A DNA stretch of 64,000 nt, taken from positions 185,062 through 249,061 of the forward strand of contig NZFO01000011.1 of assembly GCA_002690705.1 (NCBI GenBank), read 5' to 3'. This stretch comes from Magnetovibrio sp. Lineage in GTDB: Bacteria > Pseudomonadota > Alphaproteobacteria > Rhodospirillales > Casp-alpha2. Under the pieces are notes generated by a model that worked only from the letters and a program-made list of their open reading frames with translations, was not told the DNA's origin and searched no databases. This document shows, in pieces, positions 7,250 to 16,079 of the stretch (the stretch's first letter is position 1; each line of letters opens with the position of its first letter). The translations under genes and the position numbers were made by a program.

Positions 7250-8190
7250 GACGGGATCAAGAGTGCTGTGCAGTTCACTCTTCAGTTGGGTAATGCGTAA
7301 ATTGAGATCATGGCGCTTCCAATAGCTGATGCTCCAAGGCCGTGAATAATCAATTTAGCTTCCCCGAAGCATTTGTGTAACGGACCGATCTGCTGCCCTG
7401 TAAAGATAGTGCTCAGCATGTCTATAAACGCAAAGATGCACTTACTATGCTTTAGTCCCCAGCCAAATTGGTGTTTTGATCACATGGAAAAAGTTGGTCC
7501 AAGACCTGCAAATGTGAAGGTTACTGGAAATGGTAGCCCAGTTAATCAAGATAACTTAGGTGCGTCAGAGTACTGTGAGCAAGTTGTGTGGGGTTTCAGG
7601 AAGCCTTGATGCTAAAAGCTTGCGTGTTTCTGGCGCGAATGGTTTGGTTTTAATCAACAATTCAAGAACGAGAGAAAAAAATAGACCAGCCGCAAATAAA
7701 GCAGGTATTTGATAGTTGGCTGTTAAGGGATGATCCCCAACCCGCATTTCGCTGTTGCAGGTCCAGTAAAAATTCGAGGCCTAAAGCAGCACCGATTTAT
7801 CTCAGTCTTTGCTCTCCAAATCTCGGGTTGAAATGTATGCTACGTAAGCAACAATAACGGAGATACCTCCTGCCATGCAGCGTCCAACCGCACGCGCGCC
7901 AAACAGCATTAGGGCGTTATGTGCAGAACCGAGCAAGATGCAGGCGATACAGTCTCCAAATATACTTATTCATAAAACAGGTTAACGCCTAGTCCGATCA
8001 CTGAGCTGACCCCAAAAATGGGGCCGCAACGAATTGGCTTGACGTATATGTAGTAATCATAAAACCAACCGTTTTTGGACTTGCTGTCATAACCTATGCA
8101 TATAGTGGCGGTAATGTACTGATGATTGCAAAACCCATTAAATCCACACCAAAGATAACCAGTAGCACCGGCAATTTTAAACAATCATTA
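7250..8190 (-). pseudogene. Decayed MFS drug-type transporter
   Basis: On the minus strand, alternating frames recover a Major Facilitator protein resembling the TetA-like group. From about 8174 downward: LLVIFGVDLMGFAIISTLPPLYA, an in-frame stop, then VMTASPKTVGFMITTYTSSQF and AAPFLGSAQ. Next come a broken SDRLG motif, then LFGARAVGRCMAGGISVIVAYVA, then DDPL-like DHPLTANYQIPALFAAG and PETRK (stop side near 7565). Beyond this are FAGLGP, QFGWGLKHSK and [13 protein letters not shown] near 7310-7470. Several stops and frame changes rule out function. The C-terminal membrane helices cannot be traced below about 7250, so that boundary is approximate. Confidence 0.75.
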
Positions 8191-8194
8191 AAAA

Positions 8195-9397
8195 TTAGCG
8201 CTGAGTGAGTTTAAGCTCTATGCGGCGATTACGCCGTTTGGCAATTTCATCGCGTCCCGGGTCCATGGGGTGAAAGCGGCCAAAACCCGCTGCAACAAGG
8301 CGATTGGGTGGAAGGCCATTGTTGATCAAATGTTGAACAACAGCGATGGCGCGCGCAGATGACAATTCCCAATTTGAAGGGAAGCGTAAAGTTTTTATTG
8401 GGTCATTGTCGGTGTGTCCATCAACCCTGAGAACCCAGTCGATATCGTTAGGAATTTTTGCGGCCACTTCTCTGAGAGTAGCGCCGAGAGCCGTAAGCTG
8501 AGTTTGTCCTGCCGTTCCAATGATAGCAGAGGCTTTGTCGAACAAGACTTCGGATTGAAAAACGAACCTATCACCTGAAACCCGTAAACCCTGTTGACGA
8601 CCGAGAACAGTGCGTAACCGTCCAAAAAATTCAGATCGGTACCGGGATAACTCCGCGACTTTGGTCGCCATGGCGGCATTCAAGCGTTTGCCTAAAGTTA
8701 CGATTTGTACGTTTTTCTCTGCAGACAGATTCTCTGATATTTCGAGGGCGCGCTCTATCGTGACTAATTGTTGTCGAAGAGTTGCCATTTGTTTATTTAG
8801 CAACGCCATCTCTGCTCGCGCGCTCTCAGATATTTTTCTCTCGGCTATTAGTGCTTTTTTACCACTCTCTAAAGCGCGCAAATCTCTCCCAGATTTCTCC
8901 GCCAGATCGACCACTTTACTTTGTAATTCGTCTCGCAATGCCCGCAGTGCCGAAATATTTCGGTTTAAACCGGCGATTTCATTGAGTTGGGTCTCTAACT
9001 TGCGTTCACTCTCTGCGCCAGCTGATTGGGCAACTATTAATTCTTCAGTCAATCTTGCCTTCACCTCTTCTGATTTAACCTGCAAGGAGTTAAGGGTTGA
9101 ACGCAAGTCATCCCGCAACATGACTGATGTTTGCAACTCTTCGGATAATTGGGCGAGATTAGTCTTCATGTTGTCCTGAGCTTTTCGCTCGAGGGCTAAA
9201 AGGTCAGCAAGTTCAACAACCTGCCCCCGTAATTTATCCAAAGTATTGTCGCGACCCGATAGCGCTTCACTTAAAAAAAATTGCGCTAGGACAAAAATCA
9301 TGAGCAAAAAAATGATAACTAGCAATAGGGATGCAAGGGCATCTACAAAGCCGGGCCAGATATTGGTTGAGCGATCTCTGCGTCTTAAAGCGGCCAT
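8195..9397 (-). CDS. MotB/OmpA-like peptidoglycan-binding protein with coiled coil
   Basis: This 400-residue inner-membrane protein has a short basic N-terminus, one membrane helix (about residues 15-43, SLLLVIIFLLMIFVL) with an upstream Asp (FVDALAS), a long coiled coil (about 50-235), and a C-terminal OmpA-like domain (about 260-400). The OmpA domain has VDGHTDNDPI, SNWELSSARA and GFGRFHPMDP...RNRRIEL. The design is that of a MotB/TolR-type stator partner anchored to peptidoglycan. It follows the MotA/ExbB-like gene by a few bases, so the two likely form a proton-driven channel. ATG at 9397 is preferred, though GTG at 9403 is in frame. The cellular process it powers is unknown. Confidence 0.8.
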   Translation of the reverse strand: MAALRRRDRSTNIWPGFVDALASLLLVIIFLLMIFVLAQFFLSEALSGRDNTLDKLRGQVVELADLLALERKAQDNMKTNLAQLSEELQTSVMLRDDLRSTLNSLQVKSEEVKARLTEELIVAQSAGAESERKLETQLNEIAGLNRNISALRALRDELQSKVVDLAEKSGRDLRALESGKKALIAERKISESARAEMALLNKQMATLRQQLVTIERALEISENLSAEKNVQIVTLGKRLNAAMATKVAELSRYRSEFFGRLRTVLGRQQGLRVSGDRFVFQSEVLFDKASAIIGTAGQTQLTALGATLREVAAKIPNDIDWVLRVDGHTDNDPIKTLRFPSNWELSSARAIAVVQHLINNGLPPNRLVAAGFGRFHPMDPGRDEIAKRRNRRIELKLTQR

Positions 9398-9409
9398 GTG
9401 CACGCTCGC

Positions 9410-10573
9410 CTAGCGAGTTCCGTCGTCGGTAGTGGCGGCAACTGTGCGCGCCAATAGCTTGATCTCACTTCTGATCTGCTTTAACCCATCTTCCCGGCCT
9501 TGACGCATTTCCTCGAGTATGCGTGTTAGATGCATGTCTATATTGCGGATGTGTGTTTGGGATGCATCGTCAAATTCTTTAGCACGCATTGTACCAGAGC
9601 CCTCAGCCAATTGCTGTAATATGGGCCGGATTGTAATCTGACTCTCGGCAAGACTTTTCATCAACGCCTGCTCTGTGCGCATTTGGTCTGTTAACGTTTC
9701 AAGCTTGCTAGATAATGAAATCAAACCAGTATCAACTTTTAGTCTATTGTCTTCTCCGCGCGCCAAAGTTCGTTGCAGATTCTCAAGACTTTCCGCGGTT
9801 TGCTCCAATAATGCTTGAACATATGCTGGAACGGATTGCTCACCTTCGGTTATTAACCCGCCGCTTGATAATCGTGTTAAACTCGATAACCATTCCTCAA
9901 GATCATTGTAAAATCTATTCTGGGCTTGACTGGCTTGTAGATCTAAAAAACCGAGAACGAGGGACCCTGCTAAGCCAAAAATTGAAGATGAGAAAGCTGT
10001 TCCCATCCCCTTCATCGGCGCCTCGAGACCTTCCTTAAGGGTTGAGAACACTCCCGATGCGTTCCCATTACCGGCGCTTAATCCACTGATGACTTTGTTA
10101 ATGGAACCGACAGTCTCAAGCAATCCCCAAAACGTGCCTAACAGTCCTAAAAAAATCAAAAGCCCGATGGTGTAGCGCGACACGTCTCGAGATTCGTCCA
10201 AACGTGTTGCTATACTATCCAATAACGAACGCAACGAAAATGCTGAGAGGCTTAAGGTTTCGCGATTGGATACCATACTTGCCATCGGGGCAAGTAATTG
10301 CGGGCGGTGTGGCTTTTGTCTCGGCGCGGCTCGAACTATTTGCTCTTCTAAAGTTTGTCTATAATCGTCAATCCAGCCAACCTCTGGATAGAGCCTTATC
10401 ACTTGGCGAAAATTATATAGGATGCCTAAGATCAGCACTCCAACTATTAATCCGTTAAGTGGAGGATTCGAGTCAAAGAATGTGACCAACGATTCGAGTA
10501 GAAGAAAAGATACTCCAGAGATAATAGCTAGAAATAATAACATCCTTACGAGGTATGTGTGCGGGCGTTTCAA
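9410..10573 (-). CDS. MotA/TolQ/ExbB-like proton channel protein
   Basis: This 387-residue membrane protein has two N-terminal helices (about 8-30 and 37-57) and a paired helix region typical of the family (about 136-165, TIGLLIFLGLLGTFWGLLETV, and 185-212, GMGTAFSSSIFGLAGSLVLGF). The rest is a long cytoplasmic helical tail. It sits directly before the MotB/OmpA-like gene and after a further OmpA-domain gene, forming a trio seen in many alphaproteobacteria. The start is TTG, with AAGGATGAG about 7 bases upstream. By analogy it conducts protons to move a periplasmic partner. It is not the flagellar MotA, because no flagellar genes are near. Confidence 0.8.
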   Translation of the reverse strand: MKRPHTYLVRMLLFLAIISGVSFLLLESLVTFFDSNPPLNGLIVGVLILGILYNFRQVIRLYPEVGWIDDYRQTLEEQIVRAAPRQKPHRPQLLAPMASMVSNRETLSLSAFSLRSLLDSIATRLDESRDVSRYTIGLLIFLGLLGTFWGLLETVGSINKVISGLSAGNGNASGVFSTLKEGLEAPMKGMGTAFSSSIFGLAGSLVLGFLDLQASQAQNRFYNDLEEWLSSLTRLSSGGLITEGEQSVPAYVQALLEQTAESLENLQRTLARGEDNRLKVDTGLISLSSKLETLTDQMRTEQALMKSLAESQITIRPILQQLAEGSGTMRAKEFDDASQTHIRNIDMHLTRILEEMRQGREDGLKQIRSEIKLLARTVAATTDDGTR

Positions 10574-10638
10574 GCCAAACTCATCCTTATTTTAATGCAA
10601 AACAAATGTGACCAAGACACCATTTAAAGTCCGTTTAA

Positions 10639-11559
10639 TCAACGTTTAGCAAGATTGACGTCTACCCGGTTTGCCGGTTTTTCAGTCGTTTTACTACCTA
10701 AGGCTCTAACATCAATCTGCGTGCTACGGACCCCTTTGTCGATTAAAAAAGATCGAACGGCAAGTGCACGTGACAAGGAAATTCGGCGTGCCTTACTGGT
10801 TGATAAACCATTGGAGCCCGCATAAGCCATTAATACAAGCCTATAGTCTTTGGCACTTTTCGCAGTATTGGCAAGCGTGTTTAGATCCGAATACGTAGTG
10901 GATGGAAGGGACGTCTCTGTGTCGTTAAATGCAATCCGTAGCGCTCGACCCGGTTTTAGCGTGAAGTTTTTTGAGATGGACGCGGTGTCCTTACCCTCGA
11001 TGGCGGGCATATTTGCACCTGCACTGGCCTTTGAGACTGGCGGTGGCGCTGGGGGGGCCTTCTCCGCCATTGGGGGAAGTTTCCTTGGCATGGGAGGAGG
11101 TGTTGGCGTCGCGGAGGACACCTCCGTTTTTGGGCCGGGTTTTGTGATAGGTTGTGGGGGGGCACTGGCCACGCCAGTTTTTTTGGGAGGTTTTAGTTTT
11201 TTATTAAAAGTCTTTCCTACTGTCAATTCGGATAGGCTCGGCACAGGAACCACGGATTGTTTCTTCATGCTTGAGGGCTGCTTAGGTTGAATATGAAGTC
11301 TTGACCGTACGGTGTCGCGAGGCGGAAGTTGCAGACGGCCCGGGTTTAACGAAATTGCTGGCCCCGGAACTTTCTCGGTATGTGATAAAACACTAAGATC
11401 GACAATAACCGAGTCGACCCATTCTGTTCGTGCCGGTGAGATTAGCAGAAGCATAAGAATTAAGCTTACGGCAGGAAGCCCGATAAAAAGCCAAGGTCCA
11501 TGGGCGGCAGATGACCAAACAAAGCCGTTCTGAGCGCGTGTCGTTTTCGACTGGGGCAA
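10639..11559 (-). CDS. Membrane-anchored OmpA-domain protein
   Basis: This is a protein of about 306 residues. It has an N-terminal cytoplasmic stretch, one membrane helix (about 25-45, LFIGLPAVSLILMLLLI), a long Pro/Lys-rich periplasmic linker (about 90-180, many PPP and KPP runs), and a C-terminal OmpA-like domain containing LVLMAYAGSNG, ARRISLSRALAVRSFL and DVRALGSK. The linker could span the periplasm, like TonB or TolA. The frame opens at GTG 11565, but TTG at 11559 lies 7 bases after GGAGG and is the better start. It precedes the MotA/MotB-like pair and is likely a third component. Confidence 0.75.
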   Translation of the reverse strand: MPQSKTTRAQNGFVWSSAAHGPWLFIGLPAVSLILMLLLISPARTEWVDSVIVDLSVLSHTEKVPGPAISLNPGRLQLPPRDTVRSRLHIQPKQPSSMKKQSVVPVPSLSELTVGKTFNKKLKPPKKTGVASAPPQPITKPGPKTEVSSATPTPPPMPRKLPPMAEKAPPAPPPVSKASAGANMPAIEGKDTASISKNFTLKPGRALRIAFNDTETSLPSTTYSDLNTLANTAKSAKDYRLVLMAYAGSNGLSTSKARRISLSRALAVRSFLIDKGVRSTQIDVRALGSKTTEKPANRVDVNLAKR

Positions 11560-11695
11560 AATCACACCTCCAAAGTACTAGATCATAGGCACCTGCGCGT
11601 TCGGCATTACCTCGTGATTCCCTAAATAATTCAGGGGATAATAACCAAGCGCCAGTTTTGACACAAGTAGGTTTGGCCCATCTTCTATCCTCCTA

Positions 11696-12502
11696 TCAAC
11701 CCTTTATAAAAGAGCGGAGTTCATTATGAATCTCACTATTTGTCGCAATTACCTCACTGTTTTCAATCATGCGTCCTCGGCCGCTGAAATCAGAGACCAT
11801 GCCGCCAGCTTCTCTTACCAAAACAATTCCCGCGGCAACGTCCCAAGAGTTTAGCCCCTTCTCCCAGAAACCCTCAAAGCGGCCGGCCGCAACATATGCG
11901 AGGTCTAGAGCAGCTGACCCAAAGCGTCGAACGCCCGCAGATACAGCCATAACGCGCTTTAGTTCAGCTAAAAATACCTCATGATCCTCGCGCCCAATAA
12001 ACGGAATTCCGGTAGCGAAAATAGCTTCATCCATGCTGCATCGACTAGAAACTCGCAGCCTTGTGCTGTTAAGATGCGCCCCTCTGCCTTTTTCTGCCCA
12101 AAACATTTGGTCTGAGATCGGTTCATAAACGACGCCTGCATATAACCCACCATCTCGTTCCAACGCAATGGAAACTGCAAAATGGGGCAAACCATGGAGA
12201 AAATTTAATGTGCCGTCCAGAGGATCGACAATCCAACGGTTGGAAATATCAGCGCCTCTGATAATGCCGCGTTCTTCCATGACGAAACCGAAGTTAGGGC
12301 GGGCTTTTTTGAGCGTATCGAAAATGATTTTTTCTGCTCGTCGATCGGCTTCAGAGACGAAATCTGCAGGTCCCTTTCTTGACACTTGGAGAGCTTCTAT
12401 TTCCCCGAAATTGCGCACTAAATTTCTGCCCGCTTTGCCCGCGGCATCTATCATTACATTTATCAGGGCAGATCCATAAGTACCCGCACGGGATCGTTGC
12501 AC
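11696..12502 (-). CDS. suhB: Inositol monophosphatase family protein (SuhB-like)
   Basis: This is a 268-residue, Mg-dependent, Li-sensitive phosphatase-family protein. The metal site is visible as MEERG (Glu), DPLDGTLNFLHG (two Asp) and the late WDVAAGIVLVREAGG (Asp). It may hydrolyse inositol-1-phosphate or related sugar phosphates. In many proteobacteria SuhB also works with ribosomal RNA transcription complexes. The start is GTG at 12502 with GAGG about 10 bases upstream. It lies just downstream of efp, the arrangement common in Rhodospirillales. A terminator-like hairpin lies between the two. Confidence 0.85.
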   Translation of the reverse strand: MQRSRAGTYGSALINVMIDAAGKAGRNLVRNFGEIEALQVSRKGPADFVSEADRRAEKIIFDTLKKARPNFGFVMEERGIIRGADISNRWIVDPLDGTLNFLHGLPHFAVSIALERDGGLYAGVVYEPISDQMFWAEKGRGAHLNSTRLRVSSRCSMDEAIFATGIPFIGREDHEVFLAELKRVMAVSAGVRRFGSAALDLAYVAAGRFEGFWEKGLNSWDVAAGIVLVREAGGMVSDFSGRGRMIENSEVIATNSEIHNELRSFIKG

Positions 12503-12524
12503 AATATTCGTACCTCGGTATTAA

Positions 12525-12551
12525 AGCCCAGTTTTAGCTACTGTCTGGGCT
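12525..12551 (-). terminator. Hairpin after efp
   Basis: On the minus strand, AGCCCAG and CTGGGCT (12545-12551 and 12525-12531) form a 7-bp stem with a 13-base loop, directly after the efp stop, followed by TTAAT. It is a weak rho-independent terminator or attenuator between efp and suhB. Confidence 0.5.
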
Positions 12552-12553
12552 GG

Positions 12554-13123
12554 TTAGTCTTTCGCGCGTTCCATGTAGGTCCCATCTTCGGTTCGCACAA
12601 CAACCCTAGTACCCGCACCGATGTGCGGTGGCACGAGAATTTTAACACCGTTATCTAAAACTGCAGGCTTAAAAGAAGACGAAGCTGTTTGACCTTTTAC
12701 TACTGCATCTGCCGCGACGACTTCAGCAATTATAGTATCTGGCAGTTGTATACCGATGGGTGATCCCTCGTGCATTTCAATGGTAACATTCATGCCGTCT
12801 TGCAAAAAAACTATAACTTCAGAGCCTATGAATTCGGTATGGATGCTGACCTGATCGTAGGTTTCATTGTCCATAAAAGTGTGACTATCTCCATCAGAAA
12901 AAAGAAATTGAAACTCTCGTTGCTCAAGCGTTGCGCGCGCAACTTTTTCTGAAGAGCGGAATCGCTCATTCAATTTTGTACCTGTGCGGATTTCTTTCAG
13001 CTCAACTTGCAGATAAGCTCCACCTTTTCCGGGTTGAGTGTGCTCTGTTTTGACAGCGCGCCAAAGTGCACCTTTGTGCTCAATTACCATTCCCGGACGT
13101 ATGGCATTCCCGTCGATTTTCAT
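12554..13123 (-). CDS. efp: Translation elongation factor P
   Basis: This encodes full-length EF-P (189 residues), which relieves ribosomes stalled at polyproline. The KOW-like N-domain begins MKIDGNAIRPGM, followed by the loop PGKGGAYLQVELK, whose Lys is the position modified by EpmA in many species. The two OB domains end with ILVPPHIGAGTRVVVRTEDG. No epmA or epmB is visible in the window. The Pro-rich TolA and OmpA-domain proteins encoded nearby are natural clients, which is inference. Confidence 0.95.
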   Translation of the reverse strand: MKIDGNAIRPGMVIEHKGALWRAVKTEHTQPGKGGAYLQVELKEIRTGTKLNERFRSSEKVARATLEQREFQFLFSDGDSHTFMDNETYDQVSIHTEFIGSEVIVFLQDGMNVTIEMHEGSPIGIQLPDTIIAEVVAADAVVKGQTASSSFKPAVLDNGVKILVPPHIGAGTRVVVRTEDGTYMERAKD

Positions 13124-13342
13124 GGCTGTATAATCCGGTTCTAATTGCTATGCACATAATTCGAGTGCAAGATAACTGATTGGAAGGTTCTTAACAGTTT
13201 GATTGGCTAGTGGCAATCATTCTGAAAATTGGCGCGCAGTCGGGGTCTGTCGATGGTAAATCGACCGGTAAAATTTGTGTAACCTTATCGAATTAGCTAC
13301 CGCTTGGTAAAACGCACCATTGTATTACGTGGAGTGATCGTT

Positions 13343-14971
13343 TTGAGTGAAACATTTGATTTTATAATAATTGGGGCGGGCTCGGCGGGTTGTGTCCTAG
13401 CTAACAGGCTGTCTGCTGCCACTGACGTCCGCGTTTGTCTTTTGGAGGCCGGACCTTCAGATTTTAATCCATTGATTCATATGCCAGCGGGCTTCATGAA
13501 ATTAATGAAAAATCCAACCTATAATTGGCTTTATGAGACCCAACCCTCAGAGTGGACAGGAGGCCGGAGAATTGGAATTCCTAGGGGCAAAGCTCTGGGG
13601 GGATCCTCATCAATTAATGGCTGTATATTCAACCGAGGCATGGCGGATGACTTTAATCAATGGGCGCAAATGGGAAATCCCGGCTGGGGCTATGATGATA
13701 TATTACCTCATTTTAAAAATCTTGAGAATTATTCCGGTAACGATCCGAGCGGCAGACGTGGTAAAAATGGCCCCCTAAGGGTTACGCCAAGCGATTGGCA
13801 ACACCCTCTAGTAGAAGCCTTCATGGACGGTGCAGAAACGCTGGGTATTCCGCGTAATTCTGACTATAATGGAGCATGTCAAGAGGGGACATCATATACC
13901 CAACGCACAATTGTGCGTGGGCGGCGACAAAGTGCATCAACAGCTTTTCTTAGGCCAATAAAGCAGCGTGCAAATCTAGAAATCAGAACTAATGCGCATG
14001 TGACGTCCCTGCAGTTTGAGGGGCGACGCTGTACAGGTGTAAAGTATCAAAGTGGCGGTCGCAGTGGCAGATCTGTGAGCATCAGGGCCAATTGCGAGGT
14101 TATTTTATCTGGTGGCGTGATTAATTCACCGCAACTTCTCCAGTTGGCTGGGATTGGTGATCCTGACCACTTAAAAAAATTGGGTATTGAAGTGCGTAAT
14201 GCCTTGCCCGGCGTAGGGCAAAATTTACGTGATCATTTTACGCCACGTTTTACTGCGCGCGTTAAAAACACCGACACTTTTAATGAGCGTGTGCATGGCG
14301 TTCGTCTTGTGGGCGAAACGTTAAAATGGTTGCTCCGCAAGCCCTCAGTGCTCGGCATTCCGGCGACGGTATGTTACGCGTTTGCGCGCTCGGAACCAGC
14401 ACTAGATACTAGCGATCTGCAAATCACATTTATGCCTGCGAGCTACAAAGAAGGCCATCAAAGTCAGTTAGATGACAAGCCAGGCATGACGATTGCGGCG
14501 TGGCAGCAACGCCCTGACAGCTTGGGGGCTGTATTAGCGCGATCCAGTGACCCATTTGATAAACCAGAGATCAATGCTAATTATCTAGGGGAAGATAGTG
14601 ACCGCCGTACTTTGCTAGCTGGACTGAAATTAGCAAGAAAATTGCTGCGCACTAAACCCATGGAAAAATACTTCGCCGGAGAACTTTATCCCGGAGAGGA
14701 CGTTGCAAGTGATGAGGACTTATTGGCGACAGCCCGGGAACGCGGCACCACAGTATTCCATATGATGGGAACGTGTCGTATGGGGCCAGCCTATAAAGGT
14801 GATACCGTCGTAAATCACGAGCTCAAGGTCCACGGCCTAGAGGGGCTTCGCGTAATAGACGCGTCGATTATGCCGACAATGCCATCGGCTAACACTAATG
14901 CGTCATCACTAATGATTGGGGAGAAGGGGGCAGAAATTATACGCAGCGCTTACGCCGCTCAATTTATCTGA
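13343..14971 (+). CDS. GMC-family FAD oxidoreductase (choline/alcohol dehydrogenase-like), first copy
   Basis: This is a flavoprotein of about 542 residues in the glucose-methanol-choline family. The FAD motif is IIIGAGSAGCVLANRLS near the N-terminus. Other family marks are GGSSSINGCIFNRG, LSGGVINSPQLLQLAGIG, and the catalytic pair in FHMMGTCRMG (His) and SANTNASSLMIGEKG (Asn). It probably oxidises an alcohol. The frame opens at TTG 13304, but TTG at 13343 follows GGAG by 8 bases and begins just before the FAD strand. Its 3' end overlaps convergent thiE by 13 bases. A second GMC gene is at 60015-61634. Substrate unknown. Confidence 0.85.
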   Translation: MSETFDFIIIGAGSAGCVLANRLSAATDVRVCLLEAGPSDFNPLIHMPAGFMKLMKNPTYNWLYETQPSEWTGGRRIGIPRGKALGGSSSINGCIFNRGMADDFNQWAQMGNPGWGYDDILPHFKNLENYSGNDPSGRRGKNGPLRVTPSDWQHPLVEAFMDGAETLGIPRNSDYNGACQEGTSYTQRTIVRGRRQSASTAFLRPIKQRANLEIRTNAHVTSLQFEGRRCTGVKYQSGGRSGRSVSIRANCEVILSGGVINSPQLLQLAGIGDPDHLKKLGIEVRNALPGVGQNLRDHFTPRFTARVKNTDTFNERVHGVRLVGETLKWLLRKPSVLGIPATVCYAFARSEPALDTSDLQITFMPASYKEGHQSQLDDKPGMTIAAWQQRPDSLGAVLARSSDPFDKPEINANYLGEDSDRRTLLAGLKLARKLLRTKPMEKYFAGELYPGEDVASDEDLLATARERGTTVFHMMGTCRMGPAYKGDTVVNHELKVHGLEGLRVIDASIMPTMPSANTNASSLMIGEKGAEIIRSAYAAQFI

Positions 14972-15624
14972 ATATCTGCTGCGCTGATCATAGCGTTCAA
15001 CGCTCTGACCCCGGCAGCAGGACCGTCGAGGTGATCCCATACGGCGCCTACGACGGCTAAAAAGTTTGCACCTGCTTGGACTAGCGGAGCACCATTATCT
15101 GCGTTGATGCCTCCGATTGCGACACACGGAATTTGAAAAAAAAATTCATCCCACCAGGTTAAAATTTCCTGTGTTGCCCTGAATTCAGGTGTTTTCGTAC
15201 CTGACTGAAAAAAAGCACCGAATGCAACATAGTCGGCGCCCGCATCGGCAGCCTCTAGGGCAAAATGACGGGAGTCATGGCATGTAACGCCTACGATTGC
15301 GTCATCGCCAACTACCGATCTAGCCTCTTTGTAAGCTGCATCTCTCTGACCAATATGAACGCCACCACAACCCATTTCGACAGCGAGGTCTGGGCGATCA
15401 TTCATGATGAAAGGTACATTGCGGCTCTCGGCGACCGGCATTAGTTTTTCTATTGCCCGCCGGATGGTGTCATCGTCCGATCCTTTGAGACGAAGTTGCA
15501 AAGCACCTACGTGGCCTGCGTCCAAGGCAGCGGCGAGCATTTCTGAGAAAATAGATGGGCGGAGGACTGGTGGAGTTATGATATAGAGGGAGCACCGTCG
15601 CTTATTCATCGCTAATTCTGTCAC
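14959..15624 (-). CDS. thiE: Thiamine-phosphate synthase
   Basis: ThiE joins HMP-pyrophosphate to thiazole phosphate to give thiamine phosphate. The 221-residue TIM barrel shows LQLRLKG near the N-terminus, MNDRPDLAVEMGCGGVHIGQRD in the core, GVTCHDSRH, ADYVAFGAFFQSGTK and AIGGINADN. All are expected substrate-binding loops. It starts with GTG immediately after the upstream stop codon, or with ATG at 15609, and is translationally coupled to the 118-residue gene upstream. thiD lies elsewhere in the window, at 34587. Confidence 0.9.
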   Translation of the reverse strand: MTELAMNKRRCSLYIITPPVLRPSIFSEMLAAALDAGHVGALQLRLKGSDDDTIRRAIEKLMPVAESRNVPFIMNDRPDLAVEMGCGGVHIGQRDAAYKEARSVVGDDAIVGVTCHDSRHFALEAADAGADYVAFGAFFQSGTKTPEFRATQEILTWWDEFFFQIPCVAIGGINADNGAPLVQAGANFLAVVGAVWDHLDGPAAGVRALNAMISAADIQIN

Positions 15625-15981
15625 TTAAGATGCGGGCATTATGCGGGTAAAAAATTCTTTTGCGTCAATGACGTTAACACCCTTTTCCGCAGCCATTTCA
15701 GTGATTTTAATGGCTGTTGCATTAGGAAGGTCAATGATAATACCCACGCCACCGTGACGGATCGTCGCGATCGCAAGCCCGGCCTTATCGCCGCAATAAA
15801 ACCAAGCATTCCCCAAAGCTGCCGGGTATGCAGACTTGAGGATTGCGATTCTCTCGGCGAATAAGCTAGGCCCCATAGCAGCGCTCAACTCGGGCGGACT
15901 CGCCAAGTCAATGACAGTACCGGCATTGGTCGCTGTTTTGAGTGCTGACTGTGCTCCGTTTGCGTCTTGGATGATGATCAT
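15625..15981 (-). CDS. Conserved hypothetical protein upstream of thiE
   Basis: This 118-residue protein has alternating hydrophobic strands and helices (GTVIDLASPPELSAAMGP, IAILKSAYP, GLAIATIRHGGVGIIIDL). It also has cysteine-poor, compact composition and no signal peptide. I do not recognise a named family. A protein like this between glycolytic genes and thiE is a familiar alphaproteobacterial arrangement. Its stop codon abuts the thiE start, so the two are co-translated. A soluble cytoplasmic protein is likely, with function unknown. Confidence 0.65.
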   Translation of the reverse strand: MIIIQDANGAQSALKTATNAGTVIDLASPPELSAAMGPSLFAERIAILKSAYPAALGNAWFYCGDKAGLAIATIRHGGVGIIIDLPNATAIKITEMAAEKGVNVIDAKEFFTRIMPAS

Positions 15982-16079
15982 TGGATCGCTTTTTACCCCT
16001 TAATGACATTCGCTATTGGGCTCCCACAACGTGTAACAAGGCAGTGTGTAAATAAGCTGTCTGAGCTGCGGATAAAAAA

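Noticed and set aside
7373-7609. 78-codon plus-strand frame
   Set aside because: Antisense to recognisable MFS transporter segments, and its product has no family features.
8195-11559. MotA/MotB-like pair considered as a Zorya defence system
   Set aside because: No ZorC, ZorD or ZorE effector is near, and the genes sit in a conserved housekeeping context next to suhB and efp.
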